A stretch of DNA of 64,000 nt from positions 3,279,001-3,343,000 of the forward strand of contig NZ_CP107716.1 in the NCBI RefSeq assembly GCF_025854335.1, read 5' to 3'. The position numbers and the translations under genes were made by a program. Shown here in pieces: positions 1 to 9,201 of this stretch (position 1 is the first letter of the stretch; every line of letters starts with the position of its first letter). This stretch comes from Pelagibacterium flavum (lineage in GTDB: Bacteria > Pseudomonadota > Alphaproteobacteria > Rhizobiales > Devosiaceae). Under the pieces are notes generated by a model. It searched no databases, had not been told where the DNA came from, and worked only from the letters and a program-made list of their open reading frames with translations.

Positions 1-273
1 CGACAAACCTGCGCTCCGAGCCTGTGCCAGAAGATGAGCCGCACTCTCGGCCACGCTGGTGAGATAGAAGCTGAGGCGCTCACGCGCATTGGCTTCGCTG
101 CCGGCCCGGGCTATCAGATCGGCAACATGGGCAACCGAGATCTGTCCTTGCCCTGTGCGCCCCGGAAACTGTGCCATGGCATGAGTGGAAGCGAGGAACG
201 GCAACGTTGCCAACGCAGTGAGAACGGCACGCGCAAAGCTGGCGCCGGATGGGGAAATTTCTGGGAAGCTCAT
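1..273 (-). CDS. Partial secreted protein of unknown function
   Basis: The first 91 codons of a gene that runs off the left edge of the window. The ATG at 273 is preceded by AGGAG at 280-284. Residues 1-35 look like a Sec signal peptide: a short N-terminal stretch with one Arg, then a hydrophobic run ending in an AMA-Q cleavage-like site. The mature part starts Gln-Phe-Pro-Gly and continues as a probably helical stretch rich in Ala, Glu and Ser. I do not recognise the family, and the C-terminus is missing. It is divergent from the DUF2975 gene across an AT-rich gap. The reading frame and ribosome-binding site support a real exported protein; the function is unknown. Confidence 0.6.
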   Translation of the reverse strand, partial: MSFPEISPSGASFARAVLTALATLPFLASTHAMAQFPGRTGQGQISVAHVADLIARAGSEANARERLSFYLTSVAESAAHLLAQARSAGLS

Positions 274-390
274 CGAAAACTCCTTCTTGCACGATGAAAG
301 AGTCATATCGTTTTGCATATAAAATTTATTGTTAAACAATAATTTTTATGCTCTTCTATCGCAATGATAGGCACAATGGAGTTTTCCGTG

Positions 391-942
391 ATGACCATGA
401 GCATGTCCGGCAGGCCCGAGGGAAGGCTGCGCATCGTACTTTTAACTCTGAGGATTGCCGCGCTGTTGGTGGCGGTCGCGTTGCCGATCGCGCTGACATC
501 GTTCTGGCTTTTCGTCGATCCTTCAGGGGTCTCGGCGCTTGTGCCGTTGCCGGGCAAGCCGCAGATATTGCTTGGCAATTTTGAGCGAATTGCCGGACTT
601 TCGCTTTCGATGCTCCCCGTCGGCATCCTAATATTCGGCCTGATCCGGCTTAGAGCATATCTGGCGGCTCTATTACAGGGCGCGATATTTTCAGGCGCCA
701 CTTCCCGAGCTTTGAAAGATTTCGCCCTAGCTGTCGGGGCAAGTGTATTGGCGCGTCCTATTATTTCCGCCGTTCTGAGTGTGGTATTGACCTGGTCCGC
801 ACCGCCGGGTCAACAGACTCTGTCTTTCAGCCTATCACTGGACACTGTTCTGTTGCTGATTTTTGCGGCAACTATCGGGCTTGCTGCATGGACAATGCAA
901 TTGGCCACCGCTATCGCCGAAGAAAACTCACGTTTCGTTTGA
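391..942 (+). CDS. DUF2975-family integral membrane protein
   Basis: A 183-residue protein with about four hydrophobic segments (roughly residues 18-45, 65-90, 115-140 and 150-175), the shape of the DUF2975 family. Members of that family usually sit directly upstream of a small YozG-like HTH regulator, which is the arrangement here: only 9 bases separate its stop from the next start. The ATG at 391 is chosen because GGAG at 378-381 lies 9 bases upstream. In-frame ATGs at 364 and 376 have no ribosome-binding site. The pair may act like a membrane-regulated repressor module, but this is known only by family association and no substrate or signal can be read from the sequence. Confidence 0.7.
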   Translation: MTMSMSGRPEGRLRIVLLTLRIAALLVAVALPIALTSFWLFVDPSGVSALVPLPGKPQILLGNFERIAGLSLSMLPVGILIFGLIRLRAYLAALLQGAIFSGATSRALKDFALAVGASVLARPIISAVLSVVLTWSAPPGQQTLSFSLSLDTVLLLIFAATIGLAAWTMQLATAIAEENSRFV

Positions 943-951
943 GGCGAACTC

Positions 952-1179
952 ATGCCAATAAAGGTGAATCTGGCCGTAATTCTTGCTCAGCGCGCTGTAA
1001 AATCGAAGGATCTTGCCGCACATGTTGGAATTACCGATGCCAATCTCTCACTGCTCAAGCAGGGAAAAGTCAAAGGTGTGCGTTTTGAGACGTTGGCCGC
1101 AATCTGCGCCTATCTCGATTGTCAGCCCGGCGACATCCTTGAATATACAGCAGAAATCGAAGCGCCCACCCCCGACTAA
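952..1179 (+). CDS. Small HTH (Cro/C1, YozG-like) transcriptional regulator
   Basis: A 75-residue single-domain DNA-binding protein. A helix-turn-helix is visible at about residues 20-45 (KDLAAHVGITDANLSLLKQG), followed by the conserved pattern in which the first-column residues of an 'ETLAAICAYLDCQPGDIL' helix end the domain. This is the HTH_26/YozG type commonly paired with DUF2975 membrane proteins. GAGGCGAA precedes the ATG, and the gene starts 9 bases after the DUF2975 stop, so the two are probably one operon. The target is probably its own promoter, as is usual for such pairs (inference). Confidence 0.8.
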   Translation: MPIKVNLAVILAQRAVKSKDLAAHVGITDANLSLLKQGKVKGVRFETLAAICAYLDCQPGDILEYTAEIEAPTPD

Positions 1180-1273
1180 ACCCGCCGTGGACGCCCACTG
1201 GCCCCTACCGGTCTGACCCGGTCACGGCCAGTGGACAGGCCAAAATGGCAGGAGGTCGGGAGGTGGCCGCCTT

Positions 1274-2920
1274 TCAGTTCCGGGAGGTCAGTTTTCCGCT
1301 CAGTGCCTTTTCGATCAGCTTGCGGGTGTTCTCGATGCCGTAAAGGGCGGCGAACGAGCCGAAGCGGGGGCCGCGTTCCTGGCCGATCAGGACCTGATAG
1401 AGCATCTGGAAAAAGGCGCCCGACACGCCCGGGCCGCCATTGGGGCCGAGGCGCTTGTGGTCCTGATAGCGTTCGATCTCGCGCGCCACGTCGAGGGCCG
1501 CGTTCTGGATCGCCTCACCGCCCGCATCGGCCGGGAGCTTCGCAAGAGTCTCGGAGAGCTCTTCGAGCGCCTTGCGCTCGACGTCGTCGGGTGCGCGATA
1601 GGACTTTTCAACGAAGTCCTCGAAATAGCGCATCGCATAACCGACCAGCGCATCGAGATGGGGGTGGGTCTGGGGTGTCACGCCGGGGGCGTAGGCTGAA
1701 ATGTAACCCCACATCACTTCCCGGCTCTCGGGGTTGGACGCTGTGGCGAGATTGAGCAGCAGGGCAAAGCTCACCGGCATGTCGTATGCAGGGGGCATGG
1801 CCGAGTGGATATGGAAGGCCGGGTTTTCGAGAAGCTGGCCCGCATCCTCGCCCTGGGCTTTGGCGGCGAAGGTGAAATATTCGTCCACCGCCTTGGGGAT
1901 GACATCGAAATAGAGCCGCTTGGCCGTCCTGGGCTTTTGGAACATGAACAGCGAGAGGCTTTCCGAGGACGCGTAGGTCAACCACTCGTCGATGGTGATG
2001 CCGTTGCCCTTGGACTTGGAAATCTTCTGGCCCTGGTCATCGAGGAACAGTTCATAGACGTAATGTTCGGGCGGGGTGCCGCCGAGGATCGAACAGATCC
2101 TGTCATAGATCACCTGGTTGGTCTGATGATCCTTGCCGAACATTTCGAAATCGACCCCGAGCGCTGCCCAGCGCATGCCGAAATCGGGCTTCCATTGCAG
2201 CTTTACATTGCCGCCGGTCACCGGAACGGTCACATCGCGCCCGTCCTCGTCGGTGAAGGTCACGGTGCCGTCCTTGGCGTTGACCTCCTTCATGGGCACG
2301 TAAAGCACGCGCCCCGAGATCGGCGAGATGGGCAGGATGGGGGAATAGGTAGCCTGACGTTCGGCGCCCAGCGTGGGGAGCATGACGCCCATGATGTCGT
2401 CATAGCGTTCGAGCGCGCGCAGCAGCATGGCGTCGAACTTGCCCGACTTGTAATAATCGGTGGCGCTTGCGAATTCGTAATCGAACCCGAAGGTATCGAG
2501 GAAGCGCCGCAGCATGGCGTTGTTGTGTTCGCCAAAGCTGGGAAACTCGTTGGTCCAGGGATCGGGCACTGCGGTCAGCGGCATCTGGAGATAGGGCTCC
2601 AGCGCCTCCCTGGAGGGCACGTTGTCGGGGATCTTGCGCATCCCGTCCATGTCGTCGGAAAAGCAGATCAGCCGTGTCTTGATCGCATCGCCGGTCAGAA
2701 GCCGGAACGCGGTGCGGACCATAGTGGTGCGCATCACCTCGCCGAACGTGCCGATATGGGGCTTGCCCGAGGGGCCGTAGCCGGTTTCGAAGATCACCTC
2801 GTCCTTGCCCAGCTTCTCGGCGCGCCGCACAACCTTTTTGGCTTCCTCGAACGGCCAGGCACGGGCGTTGGGGGCAGCGGCAATGGCTGAGGGATCGAGA
2901 GGGGGCAGGGTCTGGGACAA
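1274..2920 (-). CDS. lysK: Lysine--tRNA ligase, class I
   Basis: Charges tRNA-Lys with lysine in the cytoplasm. This is the class I (Rossmann-fold) enzyme, not the class II enzyme of E. coli. The HIGH-type signature [13 protein letters not shown] lies at about residues 50-62 and the KMSKS-type loop KISKSKG at 299-305. A helical anticodon-binding C-terminal part follows. The start is taken at TTG 2920, giving 548 residues, because AAAGGA lies about 10 bases upstream. The open frame continues to another TTG at 2974 without a matching site. Class I LysRS is the usual form in many alphaproteobacteria. The gene is divergent from the TerB-like gene and no class II copy is visible in this window. 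Confidence 0.93.
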   Translation of the reverse strand: MSQTLPPLDPSAIAAAPNARAWPFEEAKKVVRRAEKLGKDEVIFETGYGPSGKPHIGTFGEVMRTTMVRTAFRLLTGDAIKTRLICFSDDMDGMRKIPDNVPSREALEPYLQMPLTAVPDPWTNEFPSFGEHNNAMLRRFLDTFGFDYEFASATDYYKSGKFDAMLLRALERYDDIMGVMLPTLGAERQATYSPILPISPISGRVLYVPMKEVNAKDGTVTFTDEDGRDVTVPVTGGNVKLQWKPDFGMRWAALGVDFEMFGKDHQTNQVIYDRICSILGGTPPEHYVYELFLDDQGQKISKSKGNGITIDEWLTYASSESLSLFMFQKPRTAKRLYFDVIPKAVDEYFTFAAKAQGEDAGQLLENPAFHIHSAMPPAYDMPVSFALLLNLATASNPESREVMWGYISAYAPGVTPQTHPHLDALVGYAMRYFEDFVEKSYRAPDDVERKALEELSETLAKLPADAGGEAIQNAALDVAREIERYQDHKRLGPNGGPGVSGAFFQMLYQVLIGQERGPRFGSFAALYGIENTRKLIEKALSGKLTSRN

Positions 2921-3073
2921 TTTGGCCCATCCTTTAATCAAACCGGGAGAATTCAGGCCGCGGTGTTGCACCAACCGGTCCCAAAGGTCAATGCTGATGA
3001 TCGGCGGGCCTTGCGCCTTCGCGCCGCACTTTCTAGATTTGGGCGCGCCTCAACCCGACCCCCAGGTGATTTC

Positions 3074-3478
3074 ATGCAGCTTTCCGCAACCGACGCCCTT
3101 GTCCATGTCATGGTGATGGCCGCCGTGTCCGACAAGGATGTGACCGACAGCGAGATGGACCGGTTCGCTGCGCTTATCAGCCGCTGGCCGGTGTTTGAGA
3201 GTTTCGATATCGAGCGCCTGCCCGAAGTTGCCTCCAGTTGCGTTGAGACCGTCAACAAGGCCGGGCTCGATGCGCTTCTCGACCAGATCGCACAGACCCT
3301 GGAACCCCGGCTGCAGGAAACCGCCTATGCCATTGCCGTGGAGATCGCGACTGTCGATCTCAAGCTCAATCAGGAAGAGTTGCGCATGCTTGAGATGATC
3401 CGCGATGCGTTCTCGATCGACCGGCTGACGACGGCGGCGATTGAGACCTCGGCACGGATCAGGCACCGGCGGCTTTAG
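3074..3478 (+). CDS. TerB-like tellurite-resistance family protein
   Basis: A 134-residue soluble all-helical protein resembling the TerB/DjlA domain. It has the typical acidic 'SDKDVTDSEMDRF' region near residues 18-30, a mid-protein helix bundle, and a second acidic repeat 'VDLKLNQEELRMLEMIRDAF' near residues 97-116. The start is ATG 3074 with AGGTGA 7-9 bases upstream. The open frame extends back to 2963, but that part overlaps the lysK leader and has odd composition. TerB domains are proposed to bind metal or sense membrane stress. Its function here is not known, and a single TerB-like gene without the other ter genes does not imply tellurite resistance. Confidence 0.75.
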   Translation: MQLSATDALVHVMVMAAVSDKDVTDSEMDRFAALISRWPVFESFDIERLPEVASSCVETVNKAGLDALLDQIAQTLEPRLQETAYAIAVEIATVDLKLNQEELRMLEMIRDAFSIDRLTTAAIETSARIRHRRL

Positions 3479-3525
3479 GTCGACCCGGCAGCGCCGACGG
3501 CACCTGCTTTGGCGCTGAGTGTACT

Positions 3526-3552
3526 GGATCCCGGATCAGGTCCGGGATGACA
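3526..3552. repeat. Palindromic repeat (CCCGGA-TCAGG-TCCGGG type)
   Basis: A short dyad with perfect 6-bp arms CCCGGA (3530-3535) and TCCGGG (3541-3546) around a 5-base centre, flanked by GGAT and ATGACA. It lies in the tail-to-tail gap between the TerB-like and solute-binding-protein genes. The same core recurs at 13436-13463, 13503-13533, 51318-51347, 51428-51457 and 51521-51537, always between genes. Confidence 0.7.
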
Positions 3553-3626
3553 GGTGGTGGTTTCGGCAAAGCCCATCCTCGATCGGGCCGGGGACATAGT
3601 TTTGGCCGAAGCGCTCCAATTGAGCG

Positions 3627-4448
3627 TCAGTAAAAGCTGACCGGGAACCAGCGCAGGTAGATCTCGTCGATCCGGCCTTCGCGCTGCAGGCGGGTCAGGG
3701 CCCAGTTGATGGCGACCCGGACATTGTCGAGGCCGGCCGGAACGGCCACTGCAAGCCCGGCCCCGAACAGGTCGGGGCGAAAATAGGCCTCCCCTGCAAA
3801 GCCGCAGCAATCGGGGTTTTCATTGAGCCAGAACGAGGCGCGGGCGGCGTCACCGAAAAAGGCATCGGCCTCGCCGGCGGCCACCGCGTCGAGCGCTTCA
3901 AATTCGCTGCCATAGAAGACGATCTCGGCACGGCCGAGCGTGCGTTGGGCCAGTTCGGCATGAGCCGAACCCTCGCGGACCGCAACCGTGCCCGTCAATG
4001 AGAGCGGATCGAAACCGGGGGCAACGGGCTTTTGCGTTACGAACCTTGCAGGCAATTGCAGATAGATGCGGGAAAAATCGAACCGCTCGGCGGCGCTGCC
4101 ATCTATATCGAGTCCGGCGATCAGCGCATCGCCCTGATTGTCGGCCAGCGCATCCTGTACCCGGTTCCAGGGCCAGGCCTGGATGGTGCAGCGCGCTTCA
4201 AGTCGGGCGCAAATGGCATCGGCCAGATCGACGTTGAAGCCGGCCAGCCGCCCAGCGGCATCGGCGTAATTGAAAGGTGGGAAATCGGGGGTTGTCAGAA
4301 ACCGCAGGGCGGGCACGGCAATGGGATCGATCATGTCATCGCGTGCGCCCGGATCGACATGGACCGGCAGGTTCTGGGCGACCGCACAACCGGCACCACC
4401 GAAAAGAATGCAAGCGGCAAAAAGGACTGCCCGAAATGCTGGCATCAT
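3627..4448 (-). CDS. Periplasmic amino-acid-type solute-binding protein (SBP family 3)
   Basis: A 273-residue exported protein with a signal peptide at residues 1-24 (hydrophobic core, cleavage after AVA-Q). It has the family 3 bacterial solute-binding fold: the opening motif 'FLTTPDFPPFNYADAAGRLA' near residue 50, 'GFNVDLADAICARLEARC' near residue 70, and a second-lobe start 'GTVAVREGSAHAEL'. A Cys-Cys pair near residue 218 is unusual. No permease or ATPase gene is adjacent, so it may be an orphan binding protein or serve a transporter encoded elsewhere. The divergent neighbour is a polysaccharide glycosyltransferase, with no obvious functional link. The ligand cannot be told from sequence. 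Confidence 0.85.
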   Translation of the reverse strand: MMPAFRAVLFAACILFGGAGCAVAQNLPVHVDPGARDDMIDPIAVPALRFLTTPDFPPFNYADAAGRLAGFNVDLADAICARLEARCTIQAWPWNRVQDALADNQGDALIAGLDIDGSAAERFDFSRIYLQLPARFVTQKPVAPGFDPLSLTGTVAVREGSAHAELAQRTLGRAEIVFYGSEFEALDAVAAGEADAFFGDAARASFWLNENPDCCGFAGEAYFRPDLFGAGLAVAVPAGLDNVRVAINWALTRLQREGRIDEIYLRWFPVSFY

Positions 4449-4536
4449 GACGTCTCAAGGCCCTGAACAAATTTGATCCTCGTTATGGCCGATTGCCAAA
4501 ACAATTGGTAGGGTCGCGGGGACGATTTGGGGGCAT

Positions 4537-6417
4537 ATGAGCGTCGTGCGGCCGTTTGACGATGTCGAACTCGCTGAGGCATTGGCCGCGCAACCGGGCT
4601 GGTCCCGGCATGTGGCCGAAGCCGCGCTTGATCGTGCCCGGCGCATCGATGCCGATCCACTCGACGTTCTGGCTGCCATGGACGGGGCCGATCGCGAGGG
4701 ACCTTATCGACGGGCTGCCGCCTTTCTCGGTGTTCAGTACCGGAACGACATCACCCGGTTTCTTTTGCCTTTGAACGGAGATTTCGACGTCGACCGTTTC
4801 GCCGGTCTGCGCTCGATCCGAGGGCAGATCGAAGGCAAGGAAACCCTGTTCCTTTCTCCGGGCTTTGCCCATTTGCGCGGACTGGCGGCGCGCGTCGGAG
4901 AGGATGGGGGCCTGCGGGCGAGGCTGTGCATCGTCTCGCCAGCCACGCTCGAGGGCGCGATTGCTCAAACCAATCCCGAGCCGCTGGCAACCAACGCCCT
5001 GCAACGGCTGGCGCGCCGATTTCCACTCGCAAGCGCTCATCTCGACCTTCCGATGGGGGCGAGGGTTGGCTTTGTCCTGGCCATGACGGCGCTGACCGGG
5101 CTTGCGGTCGCGCCGGTCTTCATCACCAATCTGGCCCCTGTGCTTGCCCTGTTGGCACTGGTCCTGGCCCTGCCCTCGGGATTTCGATTGTGGGCCGCCT
5201 TCACCTTCGAGCGCAACGAGGCCCTAAGGCCCGGAAAGCTGCTCGATGACCGCCAATTGCCGGTCTATACGGTGCTCGTTCCCATGCGTGACGAAGCGCA
5301 TATGGTACCCCAGATCTCACGCGCTCTTAAGGCACTCGATTATCCCGCCGAAAAGCTCGACATCAAGTTCGTTGTCGAAAGCGCCAGCCCCGAGACCGTA
5401 ACAGCCGCCCGCGCACAATTGGGAGACCGGCGCTTTTCACTGATCGTGGTGCCGCGATGCCGGCCCTATACCAAACCCAAGGCGCTCAATTACGCTCTGC
5501 CCCTGGCGCGTGGTTCCCATGTGGTGGTCTTTGATGCTGAAGACCTGCCCGATCCGGGGCAATTGCGGGCCGCTGCCAGCCTTTTTGCAGAGGACGCAAC
5601 GCTCGAATGCCTGCAGGGTGAACTTGTCATCGCCAACGCGCCGCGAAGCTGGGTCGCGCGCATGTTTGCCGCAGAATATGCCGGCCATTTCGGTGTTTTA
5701 CTGCCGGCCATCGGACGCGCCGGCTTTCCGGTGCCGCTGGGCGGCACCTCAAATCATTTCCGTACTGAAACGCTCAAAGGCATCGGCGCGTGGGATGCGT
5801 TCAACGTGACCGAGGACGCCGATCTGGGCATCCGCATGGCGCGACTGGGCCTGCGCGTCGAAAGCCTGGCAACCGTGACCCTGGAGGAGGCGCCCGAGAG
5901 CATGGGTGCGTGGGTCCGCCAACGTTCGCGCTGGATAAAGGGATGGATGCAGACCCTTCTTGTCCATTCGGCCCGGCCGGCAAAGCTGCTGGCCGATCTG
6001 GGGTGGTCCAGTCTGATCGCCTTTTACATTTTCGTGGGCGGCATGGTGCTTTCCCTTTCGGTGCATGGCCTGTTTCTGGTGACCACCATAGCCAGATTGC
6101 TCTACGACCTGATTGTTGGGGGAGCGGCTGACCTCTGGACCGTGGCGGGGCTGGGTACACTGCTTTTCGGCTATGCGGGCGCGGTCGTCATCAGCATCAT
6201 CGGGCTCGATCGCATCGGGCGCAAGGATATAGCGCCATGGCTGTTTGCCCTGCCGGCCTATTGGCTGATGGCGTGGTGCGCGGTGGTGCTGGCGGGGTTC
6301 GAACTGGTTTTCAAGCCCTATCACTGGTCCAAAACCAGCCATAGGGGTCTGGGCAGTTCCAGCCTAACTCCAACCCCTCATCGTGCCGAAGTGCCGCATA
6401 CGCAAACCACCCAATAG
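4537..6417 (+). CDS. Membrane glycosyltransferase, family 2 (cellulose-synthase-like)
   Basis: A 626-residue processive-type glycosyltransferase. The N-terminal 170 residues are soluble and resemble the GspE/MshE-like N-terminal module seen on some family 2 enzymes (inference). Two membrane segments lie near 175-220. The GT-A catalytic domain follows, with 'YTVLVPMRDEAHMV' near 245, the D-x-D-like VVFDAEDLPDPG near 330, TED near 427, and QRSRW (Q-x-x-R-W) near 462, the set expected for cellulose- or hyaluronan-type synthases. Several C-terminal membrane helices complete it. Start ATG 4537 follows a TTGGGGG site. No BcsB-like partner is adjacent. The CelD/BcsL-like acetyltransferase at 7122-8315 suggests a surface polysaccharide locus. 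The sugar substrate is unknown. Confidence 0.85.
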   Translation: MSVVRPFDDVELAEALAAQPGWSRHVAEAALDRARRIDADPLDVLAAMDGADREGPYRRAAAFLGVQYRNDITRFLLPLNGDFDVDRFAGLRSIRGQIEGKETLFLSPGFAHLRGLAARVGEDGGLRARLCIVSPATLEGAIAQTNPEPLATNALQRLARRFPLASAHLDLPMGARVGFVLAMTALTGLAVAPVFITNLAPVLALLALVLALPSGFRLWAAFTFERNEALRPGKLLDDRQLPVYTVLVPMRDEAHMVPQISRALKALDYPAEKLDIKFVVESASPETVTAARAQLGDRRFSLIVVPRCRPYTKPKALNYALPLARGSHVVVFDAEDLPDPGQLRAAASLFAEDATLECLQGELVIANAPRSWVARMFAAEYAGHFGVLLPAIGRAGFPVPLGGTSNHFRTETLKGIGAWDAFNVTEDADLGIRMARLGLRVESLATVTLEEAPESMGAWVRQRSRWIKGWMQTLLVHSARPAKLLADLGWSSLIAFYIFVGGMVLSLSVHGLFLVTTIARLLYDLIVGGAADLWTVAGLGTLLFGYAGAVVISIIGLDRIGRKDIAPWLFALPAYWLMAWCAVVLAGFELVFKPYHWSKTSHRGLGSSSLTPTPHRAEVPHTQTTQ

Positions 6418-6786
6418 CGGCGTATTGCCTGCACGCTCACAATTGGTGAGGTGTGCAGGGGAACGATCTGATTGAACGCTTACGAATCAAAAGCTTCCGA
6501 TTCGACATCATCGAGCCAGTCTCTGAAGTTCAAAATACTGGCCGCTGCAGGTATGTCGCGCTGGCCATTTCCCTTATCGCACCGATCATCAAAATTATCA
6601 GATGGCTCGTTGCGATGGCGGGACTCCAAATTTAGCTCGATACGGTGTTGATAATGGCCACTTTATTTAAGATTCCTCAAAGGCCGAGATCGCTGCCGGT
6701 AATATGTAGATACTCAAACTTGAGCTTAATTTGAGTTGATTGCGGCGGCGACTTCAACCAGCGTGAGCTATTGCAGGCCGGAGATA
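6418..6786. other. Intergenic stretch with a stem-loop and a dyad
   Basis: About 370 bases with lower GC than the surrounding genes and no convincing gene. Just after the glycosyltransferase stop there is a stem-loop at 6428-6459: CCTGCAC pairs with GTGCAGG, and inside it CTCAC pairs with GTGAG around an AATTG loop. It lacks a T-run, so it may be a processing or weak termination site. A second dyad, ACTCAAA (6712-6718) and TTTGAGT (6730-6736), lies upstream of the next small gene and could be an operator. An open frame from GTG 6453 begins inside the stem-loop and has no ribosome-binding site, so I do not call it. Confidence 0.5.
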
Positions 6787-7110
6787 ATGATGCAGATCGG
6801 ATATTCGTTTTCCCTCGGAAATGAGCCGGAAAACCACGAGCGCCAGATAAGTATATCGGGCTATCGCCCATGGCTCGTTATTGTATCCGTCGGTTTTTTG
6901 CTCACCATTGCACTGCCGGTCGCAATTTTCTTTTTTCTGGTTCCCGTGCCCATATTGGTGGCGTCGGCACTTTATCTTGTCGGACTTCTGACAACCATAT
7001 TGGTGACCAGCGGCGCCGAGAGAACGCTCGCCTTATGGGCCGTCCGCATCCTGCTGCCCCTGCCCGTCGCCGGGCTGGTCTGGTGGGGGCTGGCCGCCAT
7101 GGGGCTTTGA
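6787..7110 (+). CDS. Small membrane protein of unknown function
   Basis: A 107-residue protein with a polar 35-residue N-terminus and three hydrophobic segments (about 37-58, 60-78 and 85-105), so probably an inner-membrane protein. The start is placed at ATG 6787; an adjacent ATG at 6790 is equally possible. GGAG lies at 6780-6783. The open frame reaches back to 6736 without a site. It is convergent with the acetyltransferase gene, 11 bases away. I do not recognise a family. Confidence 0.5.
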   Translation: MMQIGYSFSLGNEPENHERQISISGYRPWLVIVSVGFLLTIALPVAIFFFLVPVPILVASALYLVGLLTTILVTSGAERTLALWAVRILLPLPVAGLVWWGLAAMGL

Positions 7111-7121
7111 GCCGCGCTTAA

Positions 7122-8315
7122 TTAATGATCCCGGTTTTGTCCCGATAGCGTACGCCGCAACCCCACCACGCTCGATTGAGCGATGCGCGCCAGCTTCCAA
7201 AGCGTCGGGGTTTGCTTGATCCTGCGTTTTGCCGCGCGCGCACCCCGCAGCAGCGGAGCGGCGATTTGGCCAAGCGTGGAGACCGGAAGCACGATATCGA
7301 AGACGGGCTGGCGATTTGTCCAGTCGGTCTTGTAGTCGAAATCGCCCAGGCCCATGTCGAGGCTCGTGACGCCGTCGGTCCGCAACTGATCAACAAGAAG
7401 CGATAGCGTCACGCCCATCAGTGAATATCGCGATGCCTCGCCGTAATCGGTCGAGTTGATGTATTGCGAATAATGGTTGGGACCGTAGGTGCCGATGCTG
7501 GTGGCAACAATGGTTTGGCCGGCATAGAGCGCGTGCAGGCTTATGGCCGGGCGATTCTCGCTCAGCCCTTCGAGCGCCAACCGGCGAAAGAACTGTCTGA
7601 AGGCGGGGCGCTGGAAAATGTTTTCCACACCCATCTGCACGAACCGGCGGCCGCGCTGGTCGAGGAAGACTTCGAGTATCGTTTCGACCTCGGCCGGGGT
7701 TTTGGCGCGGTGAAGGATCACGGCACCAAACCCTTCGTCGAGCCGGCGCTGGGAGCGGCGGATATTGGTGCGGCGCTTGTGGGGCAAGGATTGCTCGATA
7801 AAGGGCGCTTCGCCCGGCTCGAGGGTGTTGACGTAGAAATTGTCGGGCGCCGGATTGCCACCGAGCGCCGCCAGGGGATTGGGATGATTCCCGATCTCGG
7901 CGGCTACGCAGTGGAAATTGACGATGTCGGCCGGGAGGTTGGCCAGTGCGTCGCGCAGCGCATTTGCCGTGAGCAGATGCGCGTAATGCGGATCGAAGAC
8001 CGGCGCGTCGCCGTTGGAAATGGGCATGCCGATGATGCGGGCGACGCGCAGGCCGAATTTGCGGACTATCTCGAAGGGGATCAGCGCAATGGGGCGATCG
8101 TGATCGAGGATGGTCACTATGGCGATATGGGGGTCCGGGGAAAAGCCGGCGTCGATATAGGCGGTGATCCAGTCGAGGCGCTGATAGGGGGTGTAAACCC
8201 CGATCTCCTGAAGGCGGAGCCAGGCCGGTGCAGCGCTTGCGATGGAATCATGGACGAGCGTGCGCAATGGCTGGGCCGTTGTCGTCGGATCGCCGATATG
8301 AGTTGCCGCTGTCAT
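7122..8315 (-). CDS. CelD/BcsL-like GNAT-fold acetyltransferase (FemAB-related)
   Basis: A 397-residue cytoplasmic protein of the CelD/BcsL group, whose members carry a GNAT/FemAB-like acyltransferase fold and are found in exopolysaccharide and cellulose loci. The second half shows the family pattern: 'KRRTNIRRSQRRLDEGFG' near 180, 'FQRPAFRQFFRRLALEGL' near 238, and the closing signature MGLGDFDYKTDWTN near 335. It probably transfers an acyl or aminoacyl group to a cell-envelope sugar (known for the family in outline, inferred here). The start is ATG 8315. A family 2 glycosyltransferase lies one gene away on the opposite strand, which supports a polysaccharide role. Confidence 0.8.
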   Translation of the reverse strand: MTAATHIGDPTTTAQPLRTLVHDSIASAAPAWLRLQEIGVYTPYQRLDWITAYIDAGFSPDPHIAIVTILDHDRPIALIPFEIVRKFGLRVARIIGMPISNGDAPVFDPHYAHLLTANALRDALANLPADIVNFHCVAAEIGNHPNPLAALGGNPAPDNFYVNTLEPGEAPFIEQSLPHKRRTNIRRSQRRLDEGFGAVILHRAKTPAEVETILEVFLDQRGRRFVQMGVENIFQRPAFRQFFRRLALEGLSENRPAISLHALYAGQTIVATSIGTYGPNHYSQYINSTDYGEASRYSLMGVTLSLLVDQLRTDGVTSLDMGLGDFDYKTDWTNRQPVFDIVLPVSTLGQIAAPLLRGARAAKRRIKQTPTLWKLARIAQSSVVGLRRTLSGQNRDH

Positions 8316-8548
8316 CGATAAGGGCCGTCCGTTGCCTAGGGTGCGCGCGTTTCTGGCGTCGCGACCTTGGTCCCAAAATGTTGGGAAAACCTTATTTGGA
8401 CGGCGTGTTTGCCGGCTCGGGGCCGGGAAAGCTGCGAAATGGTAAAGAGGCGCTTACGGGAAAGCGAAAATGGCCCGGACATCGGCCCGGGCCCATTAAA
8501 GGTCGTTCCGGCCCGACCGAGTCGGTCCGGCGTTCCAAATCCTTATGT

Positions 8549-8600
8549 GGTCGCGCGGTCGAACCGAAAAAGTCTGCAACTTTTTCTGACCGCACTCCGA
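8549..8600 (-). repeat. Dispersed Rhizobiales-type hairpin repeat, copy 1
   Basis: Arms GCGCGGTC (8553-8560) and GACCGCAC, with inner arms GAAAAAGT and ACTTTTTC around a short loop, form an imperfect hairpin. It is almost identical to the copy at 57720-57772. Just upstream on the plus strand, a CCGG-rich hairpin near 8510-8536 probably forms the other half of the two-hairpin unit. It ends six bases past the stop codon of the FKBP gene. Confidence 0.75.
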
Positions 8601-8603
8601 CGG

Positions 8604-9032
8604 TCAGAGAACTTCGACCAGTTCGACGTCGAAGATAAGGTCCTTGCCCGCCAGCGGGTGATTGGCGTCGACGGTGATTTCCTCTTCGGAGGTATCGATC
8701 ACGGTCAGGACCATGGTCTGTCCGTCGCCGCCGGTGGCCTGAAGACGGGCGCCGACCGAGGTGTCGACTCCCTCGGGAATCTGGGTCCGGGGCACGCTTT
8801 GCACACCTTCGGGACGATGGGCCCCATAGGCGGCGTCGGCAGGAATGGTCACTGTCTCTTTAGCGCCCACGCTCATGCCCTGAACCTGTTCCTCAAGGCC
8901 CTTGATGATCTGGCCGGAGCCAAGCTGGAATTCGAGGGGATCACGGCCATCGGAAGAATCGAACTGGGTGCCGTCGGTGAGCCGTCCGGTGTAGTGGATG
9001 CGCACAGTATCCCCTTGTTTTGCCTGGGTCAT
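8604..9032 (-). CDS. FKBP-type peptidyl-prolyl cis-trans isomerase (SlyD-like)
   Basis: A 142-residue cytoplasmic prolyl isomerase and chaperone. The FKBP part is split by an insert-in-flap domain, as in SlyD. The first FKBP strand set is 'GDTVRIHYTGRLTDGTQFDS' near residues 7-26. 'GSGQIIKGLEEQVQGMSVGA' lies near 39-58 and 'IPADAAYGAHRPEGVQSVP' near 64-82, where the insert begins. The closing 'VDANHPLAGKDLIFDVELVEV' is the SlyD signature. The His-rich nickel-binding tail of E. coli SlyD is absent. AAAAGGA precedes ATG 9032. It is a stand-alone gene. Confidence 0.92.
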   Translation of the reverse strand: MTQAKQGDTVRIHYTGRLTDGTQFDSSDGRDPLEFQLGSGQIIKGLEEQVQGMSVGAKETVTIPADAAYGAHRPEGVQSVPRTQIPEGVDTSVGARLQATGGDGQTMVLTVIDTSEEEITVDANHPLAGKDLIFDVELVEVL

Positions 9033-9201
9033 GCTGTGTCCTTTTCACTTGTGTTTGCTCAGGATCCGTCGCCGCGCGCTCTCAAGGCGGTCAAAAAGAC
9101 AGATCCGGCGAAGGTCCGCCGGGGCTTGCCCCGCGAACCACGATCCCCAATGTAGGGATGGGGAGCGAGATGTAAACCGCAGACCCTGTTTTGCGCCCCG
9201 G

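Noticed and set aside
1805..2890. A 361-codon plus-strand frame opposite lysK
   Set aside because: Antisense shadow of a well-supported gene.
3627..4448. Part of an amino-acid ABC operon
   Set aside because: No permease or ATPase is next to it, so only an orphan binding protein can be claimed.
6453..6635. A 60-codon frame after the glycosyltransferase
   Set aside because: Its GTG start is inside a stem-loop and there is no ribosome-binding site.
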